64,000 bases of DNA from Deroplatys truncata (GCA_030765065.1 CM060981.1:230151152-230215151), one strand, 5' to 3'; counted from the stretch's first letter, positions 11,817-24,061 are shown. Made by a program: numbers and translations. Notes: generated from the letters alone by a model not told the origin.

Positions 11817-12271
11817 GTAAGAAAGCAAAAGGTTTAAAATTCTTTGAATTGTTTTGTAGTCCATTAAACAGTTTTTATCACATGAAAATCAGCAGCTTAT
11901 CAACTTAAGGATATAAGGTCTTCAAAAATGAATGATGGGTCTTCATGAGGTTATTGTGAAGTATGTACTACACTTGAAACTATTCAGCCCTATGTGCGAA
12001 TAACATATGTACAACATAACAATCAAAATGAAAAATTAAATTTCTGTCCACTGCAGTGTACAAGGACACTCGAAGAATGACTCTGATTCTTTCAACATTT
12101 TATAGTAATCTTCTAGACTCTTCCTTTTTGCGCAATACTAGTCTTCTGAAACTACTTGCACAATTACATAGTTTTTATACAATGGATCCTCATTTAAATC
12201 GGTATTGTGCCAAAATTATAAGTTTGTTTCCTTCCAACAGTAAGGGATATGCAGCTGTTTTTTATATTCTA
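11817..12271. other. Unassigned intron 2 start
   Basis: No recognisable gene. An open frame from about 12056 runs on into the Helentron-like copy, and its first 70 codons match nothing I know. Confidence 0.5.
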
Positions 12272-13524
12272 TGTCGTCTACCTATAGCAGATAAGAGAAA
12301 TTATTGTATTCCACCCAAAACTTTTATTTTGAAATTTCACCAAAAATATATACTGTGTTCCTCTGATGAGAATGTGTCTGTAAGGAATGTGTTGACATCA
12401 ACAATTCTAGCACTATCTGAGAAAGTTCTACTTTCAACATATCAACAATGCTTTAAGACCTCTTACAAAACATATGCTCTTATACTAGCAATGCTGAATG
12501 ATGATATGTGGGTTAAGGGCAGTAAACATTAAACAGCAATGCTGAATGGCCAGTTGCTTTTGTTTGCTTTCCTCGTCACAGATTTTAACATCGTTAACAA
12601 CTATTTCTTGGGCTTGACTGTAAAGTTCTTCCTTTCTTACTAGGCATTGTAAATAACTTAATAAATCATTAGAAAACATTTACACGCTGCTCCACTGGAA
12701 TACTAACGCGCAATGTTTTTAATGTAGATAGATCTACTTATGATCGTTAGCTACTACGTGGTACTGTCTCCCCTTCACTCCTCCATAGAGCAGAACACTC
12801 CGCAAACATTTTCTCTTCAGAGGCTTACAGTATGTTGAGTTTCTGGAATCCCCTCCACAAAAAGCCTTCGTAAAAGCCTTTGTGCATGCAAGCGAGAACA
12901 CAGAATAACTCTAAAACCAAATGTTCAATAAATATAAAATTTGGCATTTAATTTCACTAGCTTCTAAAGACGTGACACAAATACTTTAAAGGGAAAAAAA
13001 TTTAAAATATTTTTGATTTTCTCAAAAATTGTGAAATGATTTTGTTTAACATGGCATATATTAAATATATTTGCATGATAAATAATATGTATATCTTGAA
13101 TTTTCCGTGAATAGGCTGTGAAGTTCATTATGATCTTTGCATAATTGATAAACCTCTATCACAAGAGATAATACACAAAAAATTATAGATTTTATTAAAG
13201 CACACAGTTTATGTCAAATACTTTTGTAGCATTCTCAATTTCCAAAATATTGTTTGTTATTGCTTTGAATTTTCAAATACTTTGGCTTTTTTCAAGTGGT
13301 AAGTCGCTATTCGTTTTTTTCCCTTGGTCAGCAAACAGCATGGCATTTCAAAGCCATCACATAACACACTTTTTAAAAAAACCTAACTATTGCTTTACCC
13401 TGTTGTACTCTATATCTACAATGAAGTGTGTAAAAGTGTAATGATGGTTTATCTCAATTAACAAGAAGTAGACAGAAGAGTATTTATGCTTTGTAAGAAT
13501 AGCGGTAGAAGAGTGTAACAGACA
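12272..13524 (+). mobile_element. Helentron/HINE-like element, copy b, interrupted
   Basis: The first part (12272-12355) matches the family from CTACCTATAGCAGATAAGAG through GTATTCCACCCAAAA. The rest (about 12838-13524) resumes at the block equivalent to GAGACCCCCTGAATCC and runs to GAAGAGTGTAACAGAC. Roughly 480 bp of unrelated sequence lies between them. It is strongly diverged from copies c to e, so it is older. Confidence 0.55.
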
Positions 13525-13884
13525 TTTTTTGTACAGTAAATGCCCTGAAAAACATACAGAACAGTTCTCCTGTTTCTTTGTATGCAAACTAATTGATTTG
13601 TGCATAAAGCTATAGATTCTTCAATACAGTCAATTCAGCCTATAACAATAAAATGCTAAACCAACAAAAATAGCTTTACTGTAAATACAACAGTGACAAA
13701 ATAAGAATACATGAAGTACACTTTCTGAATGATTGAATTCAGTAAAAGTGCTTCAGTCCATCATATTATATGCATCATAGAAAAATGAAAACCCATCATT
13801 TAACCTAATCAACCTAACATGCCAAGTCAATTGTCCTTAGGTTTCTTTTAACTAAGCAAACACACATATTACAGTTCTACCAGA
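13525..13884. other. Unassigned intron sequence
   Basis: AT-rich, no gene or repeat recognised; the left end of the following mariner may extend into it. Confidence 0.4.
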
Positions 13885-14099
13885 GAAAAGGTCTTTATTG
13901 ACAGTAATATGTGCCTACATATATATTTACTTTTCCACATAATCGCCCTTCACATCTATACACTTGCTGTAATGCTGTACCAGCTTCTTTAACCCCTCAG
14001 TATAGAAGTCAGCCGCCGGGACTTGAACCAGTTGGTAATACTTGAATTTATTTAAAGGTGAGTCGGAATTGTTACACTAACATCACTTAAGTTTACTCA

Positions 14100-14141
14100 C
14101 TTAACATGTTTCGGGAAACAGTTGTTCCCATCCTCAGAAGG
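14100..14141 (-). ncRNA. Hammerhead-ribozyme-like fold, Penelope left arm
   Basis: Read on the minus strand: CTTCTGAGGA (stem I strand plus CUGANGA core), then a stem GGGAAC/GUUUCC with loop, then GAAAC, a 2-nt loop, GUU (cleavage-type triplet) and AAG closing stem I. Stem III is minimal and the first pair of stem II is a mismatch. Hammerheads are known in Penelope-like elements. No activity is claimed. Confidence 0.45.
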
Positions 14142-14720
14142 TTAATTCGACTGGCCCGTGTTGTTGGTGTTTCCGTTTTTTGGACTGGATCCTGTGGTGG
14201 CATCTTGTGGTGGAGAAATGTACTTCCAGAGAGGATTTGGTGGCGGCAAATCAAAATTCATTAGATTTGTGTTGTGTTTTAGAATGGTGATCTTCTCCCA
14301 TGCATCTAATTCAGCTGCAAATTTGGCTGGTTTGACTAATGTAATATTGGGTTTGATGTGATTAGTGATCCAAAAATGGTGTGAAACTGCAGATTTGTCC
14401 ATTTGTTTGTATTTAATACATCTCATGTGCTCCTTTAGCCTAGTTTCTAAGTTTCTTTTTGTCTTACCTATGTATACTTTATTGCAATCTGAAAAATTGA
14501 TTTTATAGATTCCAGCTTTTTTGTCTTGTGGAATGGGGTCTTTTAACTTGTTACAAAGTAATTTCTCTATGTTAAATTTGTTCTGTGGAGCTAGGCTGAT
14601 GTTATGTTTCATGAAAATCTTCTTAAATTTGTGAAATGTTCCTGGGTGGTATGTGAATTTCTTGAACTTTAGCTCTTTATCTTGCTGGCTGAGATTTGTT
14701 GTGTTTCTGATGTGCATCTG
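14142..14720 (-). pseudogene. Penelope GIY-YIG endonuclease domain (left arm)
   Basis: It lies directly after the TGA that ends the RT frame, in the same reading frame. Motifs: GIYKINFSDCNKVYIGKTKR (GIY ... YIG), then LETRLKEHMRCIKYKQ and SHHFWITNH, as in the single GIY-YIG endonuclease at the C-terminus of Penelope proteins. The end is Pro-rich (LPPPNPLWKYISPPQ). A second copy of this coding stretch is in the opposite arm. Confidence 0.8.
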
Positions 14721-15352
14721 TCATTTGAATTTTGCAACTTTTTTGTCAATAGTTGCTTTGTTGTACCCATTATGTATTGCTGTGTCTACTATATGCTGGT
14801 ATTCTAACTGGTATTCTTTTTTATTTAAGGGGGTATATACCAGTCTATGTGTTAGGCTGTTTAGTACTGCATGTTTGTGTGTGGTTGGATTGAAACCCTT
14901 ATTTTTTATGTAATTAGTAGAGTGTGTTGGCTTCCTGTATATGCCAAAGGTTAGGTTCTTTTGTTCTCTGATGATTTTTAGGTCTAAAAATGGTAGCATG
15001 CCTTCTTTTTCTATTTCTATGGTGAATTTTATTGATTGGTTCTGTAGGTTTAGTAAGGCTAAGGAGTCTTGTATGAACCTATTAGGGACAACAGCGAAGA
15101 TGTCGTCAACATATCTGTGCCAAACTTTAAACATGTATGGAAAGGAAGTTGTTATGCGTATTTCTAAGTAGCTCATAAATAAATCTGCCAAGAAGGGTGA
15201 AAGTGGGTTGCCCATGGTTAGACCAGTTGGTTGTTGATAGAACTTCTTATTGAAACTAAAACAATTTTGTGCAATGCATAAATTGGTAAGTTGTATGAGG
15301 TCTTCTATTTCTTCTTCAAGTAGGTTAGTCTGCTGTAGCCATTTCTTTAATT
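14721..15352 (-). pseudogene. Penelope-like reverse transcriptase, C-terminal part
   Basis: It starts at the inversion junction, so the N-terminal RT motifs are missing. Seen in order: YQQPTGLTMGNPLSPFLADL (motif B region), HRYVDDIFAVVP (the YVDD catalytic box), EKEGMLPFLDLKI and FGIYRKPTHSTNYI. These are Penelope-specific RT blocks. It runs to KVAKFK followed by TGA at 14723-14721; the same frame continues into the endonuclease. The methionine at 15389 belongs to the other arm, not to the true protein. Confidence 0.85.
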
Positions 15353-15930
15353 GATGCACATCAGAAACACAACAAATCTCAGCCAGCAAGATAAAGAGCT
15401 AAAGTTCAAGAAATTCACATACCACCCAGGAACATTTCACAAATTTAAGAAGATTTTCATGAAACATAACATCAGCCTAGCTCCACAGAACAAATTTAAC
15501 ATAGAGAAATTACTTTGTAACAAGTTAAAAGACCCCATTCCACAAGACAAAAAAAGCTGGAATCTATAAAATCAATTGTTCAGATTGCAATAAAGTATAC
15601 ATAGGTAAGACAAAAAGAAACTTAGAAACTAGGCTAAAGGAGCACATGAGATGTATTAAATACAAACAAATGGACAAATCTGCAGTTTCACACCATTTTT
15701 GGATCACTAATCACATCAAACCCAATATTACATTAGTCAAACCAGCCAAATTTGCAGCCGAATTAGATGCATGGGAGAAGATCACCATTCTAAAACACAA
15801 CACAAATCTAATGAATTTTGATTTGCCACCACCAAATCCTCTCTGGAAGTACATTTCTCCACCACAAGATGCCACCACAGGATCCAGTCCAAAAAACGGA
15901 AACACCAACAACACGGGCCAGTCGAATTAA
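15353..15930 (+). pseudogene. Penelope GIY-YIG endonuclease domain (right, inverted arm)
   Basis: The inverted copy of the left-arm endonuclease begins at the head-to-head junction with HIRNTTNLSQQDKELKFKKF. A frameshift around 15550-15565 (a run of A; DKKSWNL then stop) breaks it before GIY. The rest (MRCIKYKQMDKSAVSHHFW onward) is open. It has no RT attached. Confidence 0.8.
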
Positions 15931-15973
15931 CCTTCTGAGGATGGGAACAACTGTTTCCCGAAACATGTTAAGT
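15931..15973 (+). ncRNA. Hammerhead-ribozyme-like fold, Penelope right arm
   Basis: This is the inverted partner of the fold at 14100-14141, with the same core boxes CTGAGGA and GAAAC and triplet GTT. Because the arms are inverted, transcripts of either strand would carry one sense copy near their 3' end. Confidence 0.45.
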
Positions 15974-17099
15974 GAGTAAACTTAAGTGATGTTAGTGTAA
16001 CAATTCCGACTCACCTTTAAATAAATTCAATACACATCACTGTTTCTAGCTTCTTTTCATTACAATATATGGTAATACTTGGTTTGAAATCGTCCACCCA
16101 GCCACCGTTTCAAATGCAAGAAGAGGAAATAGTCCGTGGTGCCAGGTCAGACTGTATGAGGATGTTCAAAGAGTTCCCAATGAAACTCTTGAATCTTCTC
16201 TTTGGTTTTGCCAGCTGTGTGCAGGAGGATGATGCCAGATGACAGTTTCCCGCAGCGTCGATTTTGGAGCGCATGTCTTAATTTGGTAAGCGTTGCACAG
16301 TACACGTCCGCTGTAATTGTTGACCCACGGCCCATGAAATCAATCAAAAGGATGCCCTTTTCATCCCAAAACATGCTAGACATAATGTTGCAATTCGTAT
16401 ACGGCCATTGCTTACACTTTTGGTTTGGGTGAACCGGAATGGCACCACTGCATTGACTGTTGTTTTGATTTTGTGTTGGTGTACGGTATCCATGCCTTGT
16501 CGCCCATAACAATGTGGGATAACAAAATATCTCCATCTTGTCTATAGTGCTCCAAAAACTGTCGTGCACTACACATTCGTTGCTCTTTGTGCTGATTGGT
16601 TAGCAGTTTTGGCACCACCCTCACACAAAGTTTCCGATATCCAAGCTGTTCTGTGACAATCCTGTAAAGCGAGGTTCGAGCAACATTTGGGAATTCATCA
16701 ACCAGACTGCTAATCATCAAATGCCGATCACTTCAAAGTTTTTATTTCACTTGCTCAACGATTCATTGATCCGAATACTGGGCCTACACTCTGCTGTTCA
16801 TCGTGCACATTAGTGCAGCCATTTCAAAATTCTTAACACCAGTGTCGAACCTGTTTGTCACTCATTATGTCCGGTCCATACACAAGGCCTAACCCACGAT
16901 GTATGTCTACAGCTTTGCCAGCAAAAATCTTAGTCACACTGCACAGTTCACAACTGGCAGGATCTACGATTGTCACGGCCATTGCAATCTGCTCTCACCG
17001 ACTGGTAAACGCCTACTGCATCGCACTAACACTGCGGTAGGTTCCTCAGGAGTCGGTAGACAGCTCTGCAAATGTAAAATGTCATTCATGTCTACCATC

Positions 17100-20000
17100 C
17101 ATTAAATATTGTTCACTGGACCTTAGTTTTGGAATATGCTTTGTAAAATATTGCTCAAATGCAAAGAAGATGCAAAAAGGTTAAAAAGCATTGAGCTAAA
17201 GAGCAACAATGCAGAAATAGTTTGTTGTAGGAACTCTCACCCAAGATTTTATTTGATAAAATGGATTAGCCTTCTCAAACTGGTGGTAATATATCAGAAT
17301 ATTAATGGTTCAAGCCTTTGCCATGAGCAGCACATTTTTTAATCCTGTTGTGTAACACTAACAGTCCAGAAAAAAGTGCAACAGGATGAATAAAACACTT
17401 GACATCCAGCTAAAACACAACACAGCCTTATCTGGAAGCTAAACACACAGATCATAGAAGACTTTTACATGTATATCTCTAATACTATAATCTGTGCAAA
17501 TCAAGAAGGTGATTTTACGTTTCATAGAAAGGGACAGATGACATCACTTATTGTGAGCACATGCATACAAAGGTGATTGTGTTGCACCTATTGTGTATTA
17601 TTATATATATAGTGGGATGGGATACTATCATTTTGGATGTACATGAAGACGATAGCAAAATAGGGTATCTGCATGCAAATTTCAGCGTAAAGCAGTATGT
17701 TAACAAAGGAGATGCACCTGTGAAATATTGGTGCTCATTCTAATGGGAAAATGCAGCTAATATTTGAATCGTTTTCATCACAGTTGATTTTGCTGCTGCT
17801 AGCATGATAGTCAACTTCAGCAATTTTCTGCCATTCAGTTTTTATAGCAAAACTAAATTCTTCACTATTTTACACAAAGAAGTCTTATTATCTTGGAATA
17901 ACTCTGCTCCTTTAATATAACATTCATTTTGTAATGGATGTTTCCTTCTCCTATAATAATAAATGTGTATGTGTATAGCAGGATCTAAGTCCATAACATG
18001 CTTACATCCTTTTCTCCTCTTTTGTGAGTTTCTAATTTTGACAATGATGGCTGATTTTCTTCCCTATCATACTTTTGTTTCCCTATCGTAATCATAGTAT
18101 TCCTACCAATTCCTATAGCATGTGAGGTCGATTCATGTATCTTGCAATCTAAAATAAAGAACGTCCCTCCCCCAATTTTACTGTTCTTCAAAATATTTTC
18201 TAAAGGATCATATTTTAAATGTTTGTCCTTTACCAAATACATTTTTATTCAGTTCCCAAGACCGCTCAGTTTTTTTCTTTTGCCTGCTTAATGTATGTCA
18301 CCATTCTTAGGCATGATTAATGGTTCATTTAAAGTGTATATAAAATTCTAGATGCTCACAACACAGCCCCAAACACACACAACCTACAAGGCAATAACCA
18401 CACACAAATGACATGATGCAAATTCACATCTCATACACAAGAATGCAGTAGGAGCTACAGAAAAGTATTTGTTTATACGCAGCAATAGCCAATAGAAGAC
18501 TTTGTTGGTGTAACCAACATGTTGTATATGAATAATGCAATGATGGCGTACACAGTTGCTTTGGAAATGTCCCAGCTCTGAGTGGTTTATCTGTATGTTG
18601 CCATGATCACTATATGCTTCAATCCCCTCCCATCATTTTAAAGCTCTGCCCCATGTATTCCATAAATGTCAATTACTTTCTTAACCTATGCAGATTATAA
18701 TTGTGGTCATGTAATTATTAATATATTTTACCACGTCCAGTATTTTAATAATCTTATTTATTTAATACTATTTCTCAGGCGGCAAGGATAACACAATATT
18801 TAGTTTGAAGTCTTTCCAATTGACCTTAAAAATCTTAGCTTGTAAATTTCATCAATGTTTTAGCAAAAATTTTCAGTTTCAAGCCCAAAGCAGTAAAGAG
18901 TTGGAGAACAAAAGAATTGATTTCTTGGACATTGTGTATGTTCTATGTAAGTAAACATCGAACGGACAACCAGTTTTTAAATGTTAATATAGCTTTATGA
19001 CCTCAAAACTTTGCCTGTGTATTCTAGGCTTTCAGTTCGTAAATATTTCCTACAAATGCTTGCTATATTTAATGTACATGCCACATTTCGTACCAGAATT
19101 GAAACATTAGTTTGATACCTGGTGTGTGAAGTCACTATATAACACCCATAGACATAAACATATATGTAATTGGTCATAGGCTAAGCTTCTCTAGTTGAGC
19201 AGATCATCCTTGCAATTTTGATGCTGGATTCATGTAATACATGGTTCTATCATTGACGGGTTATGGAAGTTAGTTGCAGCATATGTGTTTAATGAAAGTT
19301 AACAAATTAGCGCAGCTTTAAAAGAGTGCTATGTTTTTGAAATAGACTCTTCAATCCAGAGTAGTTTGTGTCTTTTAAACCACTTTTTCACTGAATGTGT
19401 AGAGCTCTTTTATCTGATAACATTAATGAACTGGAAAAATGTGCAATGAAGACAAACCTAAGGCCATCTACCATTAACAGGTTGCATACAATCAAAAGGG
19501 GCAACTGATTCACCTGTGTATAGAGTATAATAGAAATACCGAGACAAGTTGTAAGCACAAGCCACTTACACCAAATTTAGAAGAGAGAGATATTATAGTT
19601 AGAAAAAATGAGACTTAAAAATATCTAATGAGAGAAATAAAAAACTGTTGAAATATTTTTGTAAAAGAGTGCTCATTCTTGTTTATAATATCTAAAGAAA
19701 CATTGATGCGCTCTCATTTGCCTCTGCAGTAAAAAGTAACTGCTTCAGCAAGCCAAGGGTTACAGCATATGCTTTTTTTGTGTCACCAGTTCTAAGCCAT
19801 TGTTTCTGTAAAATATACTGTTTTAGATGAGAGTCCTTTAAAAAAAAGAATAACCTCACACACTGTTAAATCTTGTATAAAGTAATGAATGACGGGATTT
19901 GATTGCTTTTTGAAACTTATTGTGATCTTAGCAGCATTGAAAAGAGACAGAAATGTGGAAAAAGCATTGTTCCATTGAGCACATTCTAAGTGGAATCAAT

Positions 20001-20282
20001 ATAGCTGAAATGTTATAACTTGATCCTCAAAAAATATTAATGCAATAATACTTTCTTAGCACCCAATCAAAATAATGGCCTATGATTTTACTGTGGTACC
20101 AGTTGGCCCTAAGAATTAATCATTTCACATGAAAGCTGCTGTTTTGCACAAACCTCTATTGAAATGTGAAGCATCAATAATGTCATTATTGCTGAGCAAT
20201 TCTGACTCTGGAAAATGATTGCTAAAATGGTTAATAATTGTAAAATGATACTAATATGTGCAGCTTTTTTTCAATTTTGCAG
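17100..20282. other. Long unassigned part of intron 2
   Basis: AT-rich intron with scattered short ORFs. One minus-strand frame at 17985-18242 (FFILDCKIHESTSHAIGIGR and so on) looks more protein-like than its surroundings, but I do not recognise it. No terminal repeats, tRNA or exon-like conserved block was found. The acceptor of WDR11 exon 3 closes the stretch. Confidence 0.5.
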
Positions 20283-20418
20283 ATTAAATCAGTGCGCCAG
20301 AGGGATGTTCTCTACTGCCTTCATGAATCTGGTAGTGTTAGTGCAAAGTTTCGCCGTAAGCAACTTGCTTTTGTTGGATCTCCTTTAGATGCTCCTGCAG
20401 GCAGTGTTAGCAGCTTAG
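20283..20418 (+). CDS. WDR11: WDR11 internal exon 3
   Basis: Acceptor TTTTGCAG before 20283; donor TTAG|GTAAGC. It reads IKSVRQRDVLYCLHESGS, then VSAKFRRKQLAF. This corresponds to the WDR11 blade with 'RDGLFCLHENGCITLRVRR'. The last third (SPLDAPAGSVSSL) is a loop with little conservation. It ends after one base of a GAT codon that the next exon completes. Confidence 0.92.
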
Positions 20419-20998
20419 GTAAGCAAACATTAAATATTGATATACTAAGAAAGATGTGTTCTCTCGTATATTTATAGTTGCACAGCTCTGGTTAGAAATA
20501 CTTCTTCTGGTGTTATCAGTTTGGTAGCTTATTTGACTTCCCTTAATTTTATAACCTTTTTTCTTTCTTTCCAATGTACAAATTAATTTATATGTTTTAA
20601 AATTACAGAAAAGCTCCCCTGTTACATTCCTGGAATTAATATTTTATAGTTATTTACACGATATGTTATGGGATTTCCGTAAGCTCATAATGTATTTATG
20701 TGCTCACATTTACACTTCCATAATTTTGTAGCTCCCTCAGTTTGCGTAATTTTAGAATACTGAGAGTGCTTTGCAGATGGTAGAACTAAAATCATGGGTG
20801 TGTTTATGCATAGTCATCAACAGAAATCTGCAATCCTCGCTTTCATTTATAGGACAGGTTGCACTTGGCAGCGTAAATTAAACATAGATTCGGTACATGC
20901 AAAGTGTTAACTAACACAGAACCAAACCCACAAAGCATGTGGATACTTGCAATAAGTGATGGAAATCTGAAATTGTGTCAGCACACACTTAAAGCAAG
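20419..20998. other. Unassigned start of intron 3
   Basis: Nothing recognised between the exon 3 donor and the mariner at 21001. Confidence 0.5.
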
Positions 20999-21701
20999 TA
21001 AAGGGTCTCTCAACAAGAGTGTCCTATCTTTAACATGTGATAGCTGCCATTGTTATTGAGTTACAGCAGTAATTTTTTTCATGTGGTTACAGTTGTTATT
21101 GACAAATAGCTATGGAATGTTACAGCATTCAGCAATGCGTAGAAATTGTGAAAATTTATTATCAAAATGGATCATATGTTTGCCAAATCTTCCTGTATTG
21201 CGTGAAGTTTAGGTGTGCATAATCGTCCCTGCGAGAGAACGATTCAGCATTTGATCAATAAATTTGAAAGAAGTGGTTCTGTAAGTGATCACAGAACGCC
21301 TGTACGTAATCGACATGAGCACTCCAATGAATACATAGGCGCCGTTCGTGAGAGTGTACGCAAGAACAGAAACAAATCAATTGCTCGTCGAGCGCAAGAA
21401 TTGGGCTTTCACCGACCACAACTTGGCAAATTCTTCATCTGAACTTGAAGTTTCACACTTACAAAATGGTGTCAACTCAAGAACTACAGCCCAAAGAAAT
21501 AGGTTGCGCCGTGTATTCGCTGACTGGGCTATGGAGCAATTGGAAGCTCGGATTTTTGGTGAAAAATCATCTTCAGCGACGAATTCAATTCAATTCAATT
21601 TTATTGCAATTCAATATGGTGTAATACACGATTGAATCTAGTCAATAGTAAACAAGTACATAAGTAACAAACATATAAGTAACAATATTGATGGTGATGA
21701 T

Positions 21702-21702
21702 G

Positions 21703-21755
<53 letters not shown>
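21702..21755. repeat. (AAT)n microsatellite
   Basis: About 17 AAT units in the 3' UTR of the LINE fragment. The all-Ile or all-Leu ORFs over it are artefacts. Confidence 0.95.
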
Positions 21756-21756
<1 letters not shown>

Positions 21757-21940
21757 TAATGTAAATATAAATATAATATGTACAAATTACTGTTAACCAA
21801 GTAGTAACTGAATATGCGCAATGAACAATTTGCAGTTGGCACAACAATTTATAATTGAATTGTTACAAGTTATAGAACACAAATATAAAGTAGTACTGTT
21901 AATGAAGTATTACAGAGCAGTTATTACAGTTATTACAAAT

Positions 21941-22860
21941 TTATTTACACAGGTATTCGTCAATACTGTAAAAAGATTTACTAATTAAGAACTGTTTTAA
22001 TAATTGTTTAAATTTCTTAAAATTATTATTATGCCATTTCTTGACTTCTTCTGGTAGTCCATTATAAAATTTTATTCCAGCAAAACTAGGCATCTTTTCA
22101 TACAAATGTAATCTGTGGCTAGGGATAGCATAATCATTTCTATGTCTAGTGTTGTATCTATGAACATCAGAGTTTGTTAGTGATAAAGAGTTATATTTCA
22201 TAAAATGTATAATGGTTTTGTAAATATATAAGCTTGGTAGGGTTAATATATTTAGTTCCTTGAAGGCATTTCTACATGTGTCATTAAGTTTTAGTTTGCC
22301 TAAGTATTGGATTGCCCTTTTTTGTAGAATAAATATTTTGCTAAGATTTGTTTTTGATGTGGTGCCCCATAGTTCAATAGCATAAGCCATATGCGAGTGA
22401 ATAAGGGAGTAGTATATAGCTATCGCTGCTTCAGTTGGAATATACTTATTTAAATATTTCAAAACAAATAGGTTTTTGCTGATAATTGATCCCAGTTTCT
22501 GTATATGTCCAGCATAGGTAAGTGATTTATCTATATTCAATCCTAGAAGATTTACTGAGTTTACGCTATGGATCACATTGTGGTTTATGGAAAGCTGTAA
22601 CGCTGGCTCAACTGTTTTAAATCCGAAGGTGATTAATTCACATTTAGCTGCATTTACATACATATTTAGGTTACTGAAGTACATAACTATGGTGTTTACA
22701 GTATCATTGATACTACTGCCTAATGCACACAAATTTTTATTACAAACAGAAATGGTTGTATCGTCAGCATATTGTACTAGTTTGGTGTTACCTGGCATAA
22801 TTTCATTTATGTCATGAATATAAAGAATAAATAATAACGGTCCTAATATAGATCCCTGTC
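21941..22860 (-). pseudogene. Jockey/CR1-type LINE reverse transcriptase, C-terminal
   Basis: An open minus-strand frame starting in RT motif B (PLLFILYIHDI), then VQYADDTTISVCN (YADD catalytic box), LITFGFKTVEP, SVNLLGLNIDKSLTYAGHI (motif E region), the thumb/C-terminal stretch AYAIELWGTTSKTNLSKIF, HRYNTRHRNDYAIPSHRLHL and GIKFYNGLPEEVKKW. The C-terminal 'YNTR...GIKFYNxLP' arrangement is typical of Jockey/CR1-like LINEs in arthropods. Endonuclease and N-terminal RT are missing through 5' truncation. Confidence 0.8.
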
Positions 22861-23557
22861 CACTTTTGGATGGATGGTTGTGTTAAACAAAATTACTGCT
22901 ATTGGAGCAATCACAATCCAATGCAGATTCAAGAACGACCACTTCATCCCCGAAAGGTTGCTGTGTGGTGTGGGTTTTGGTATGGTGAAATCATTGGTCC
23001 ATATTTTTTCCAAGATGAAGATGGAGAAGCTCTAACTGTCAATGGAGAAAGATACCGGGCTCTTATAAGGCACTATTTTTGGCCTCAATTGGATGGTATG
23101 GATCTCAGAAACACCTGGTTCCAGCAAGATGGTGCCACATGTCATACTGCTCTCGAAACAATCAATTTTTTGAAGGAGAACTTCAGAGGTTTCATCATTT
23201 CCCGTGGTGGTGATGATGTTAACTGCCCCCGAGGTCATGTGATTTAACACCGTTGGATTACTTCTTGTGGGGTTATGTTAAATCTCGAGTTTATGTCAAC
23301 AAGCCAGAAACAGTAAATGATCTTATGAATAACATCACGCATGTTATTCGTGAAGTTGGACCTAATTTACGTTCTTCTGTCATTGAAAATTGGGTCAACC
23401 GTATACGCACAACCCAGGGTCACTTAACTGATGCTCTCTTCCACACATAATGACATTAATTATGTTCCAAAATAAAAAAAGAAATAAACCTCTATCATTT
23501 ATAGAACGTGTTTTATTTAAGTTCAAAGATAGGACACTCTTGTTGAAAGACCCTATA

Positions 23558-24061
23558 TTTCACCTAAGGGTGCCATGCAACATTAACTAACTTGTACTAC
23601 TAAACACATAGCTTACTGGGTACATTACACATGGGTGTAACACAAATGCTATGAGAGTGTGTGTGAACCCTTCAGTAATTCAGTTCAAAATGTGTATAAC
23701 TCTGGACATTTAGTAATAATGCTGTCTAGGTGTGCCTCTGTCATCATATTACTACAGGCAAGTAGTCTGTAATGCATCAGGGATAGTTGCTATGTTGGCC
23801 ACAAGCAAACAATGCTAGAGATGTATATCCTGAATAGTAACATCTAATGCTTCATATACAGGTGTAGAAAAACAATGTCCGGAAAGTTGTAGAGTAGAAA
23901 GACAAGTACCAAACTAATCATTTTGAGGTTAGGAGCATGGGGACGCAGATTCAGTATAGTAGCGGGGGTGCTGCATGAACATAATTGAAATCTGACTTTA
24001 TGAAACATCTTGTTCATTTGCCAGTTAAAATGAAATGTAACTCACACCACAAGTGTTAAAA
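23558..24061. other. Unassigned intron sequence
   Basis: No gene or known repeat recognised between the mariner and the SINE. Confidence 0.5.

Larger units (their letters stand above)
14045..16069 (-). mobile_element. Penelope-like element, inverted head-to-head copy, 12-bp TSD
   Basis: The insertion is flanked by TGGTAATACTTG on both sides (14033-14044 and 16070-16081). It consists of a minus-strand RT C-terminal part plus GIY-YIG endonuclease plus 3' UTR (15352 to 14045), and a + strand second copy of endonuclease plus 3' UTR (15353-16069). The arms are almost identical over about 670 bp. The right arm ends about 45 bp further out (ATCACTGTTTCTAGCTTC) than the left. The near identity of the arms suggests a young insertion or gene conversion. 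Confidence 0.9.
13885..16868 (-). pseudogene. Mariner transposase, split by a Penelope-like element
   Basis: Minus-strand frames from 16868 read MSDKQVRHWC, then SSLVDEFPNVARTSLYRIVT, EQLGYRKLCVRVVPKLLTN, a GDKAWIPYTN block (first catalytic Asp region), QSMQWCHSGSPKPK, VFWDEKGILLIDFMGRGSTI and KIQEFHWELFEHP. The C-terminus (FYTEGLKKLVQHYSKCIDVK, GDYVEK) lies at 14010-13900, on the far side of the Penelope insertion (14045-16069). The order is that of irritans/Mos-type mariners. Several stops and frameshifts are present. Outer terminal repeats could not be defined. Confidence 0.8.
21584..22860 (-). mobile_element. 5'-truncated LINE fragment inside the mariner
   Basis: A minus-strand non-LTR retrotransposon 3' half. 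Its 5' end is truncated inside the RT (GQGSILGPLLFILYIHDINE). Its 3' end is a repetitive tail of ATTGA-type units next to 21584. No target duplication is visible; about three bases of the mariner (GCC) seem lost instead. An (AAT)n run lies in its 3' UTR. Confidence 0.85.
21115..23450 (+). pseudogene. Transposase of the second mariner copy
   Basis: N-terminal helix-turn-helix part (RPCERTIQHLINKFERSGSV, DHRTPVRNRHEHSNEY) lies at 21215-21442. The catalytic second and third Asp blocks (WFQQDGATCHTA, LTPLDYFLWGYVKSR) lie at 22870-23450. The first catalytic Asp block is cut by the LINE at the codons equivalent to FSDEA. Frameshifts are also visible near 21430 and 23235. Confidence 0.8.
21001..23555 (+). 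mobile_element. Tc1/mariner element, second copy, split by a LINE
   Basis: It has the same terminal inverted repeats as the copy at 4848-6145 (TCTCTCAACAAGAGTGTCCT left; TCTTTCAACAAGAGTGTCCT right, reversed), flanked by TA. The transposase is interrupted at 21583 after TTCAGCGACGAA and resumes at 22861 with CACTTTTGGATGG. Without the LINE fragment it is about 1.28 kb. Its open stretches are longer and less broken than those of the first copy (GEIIGPYFFQDEDGEALTVN, WFQQDGATCHTALETI). Confidence 0.88.

Noticed and set aside
12056-12532. 158-codon open frame on the + strand between WDR11 exons 2 and 3
   Set aside because: Its second half lies in a Helentron-like copy, the start is not ATG, and no domain or WDR11 similarity is visible.
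17985-18242. Protein-like minus-strand frame of 85 codons in intron 2
   Set aside because: No recognisable family, no splice or expression evidence; kept only as a remark on the intron.
21638-21847. Poly-Leu and poly-Ile frames
   Set aside because: Produced by the (AAT)n microsatellite.
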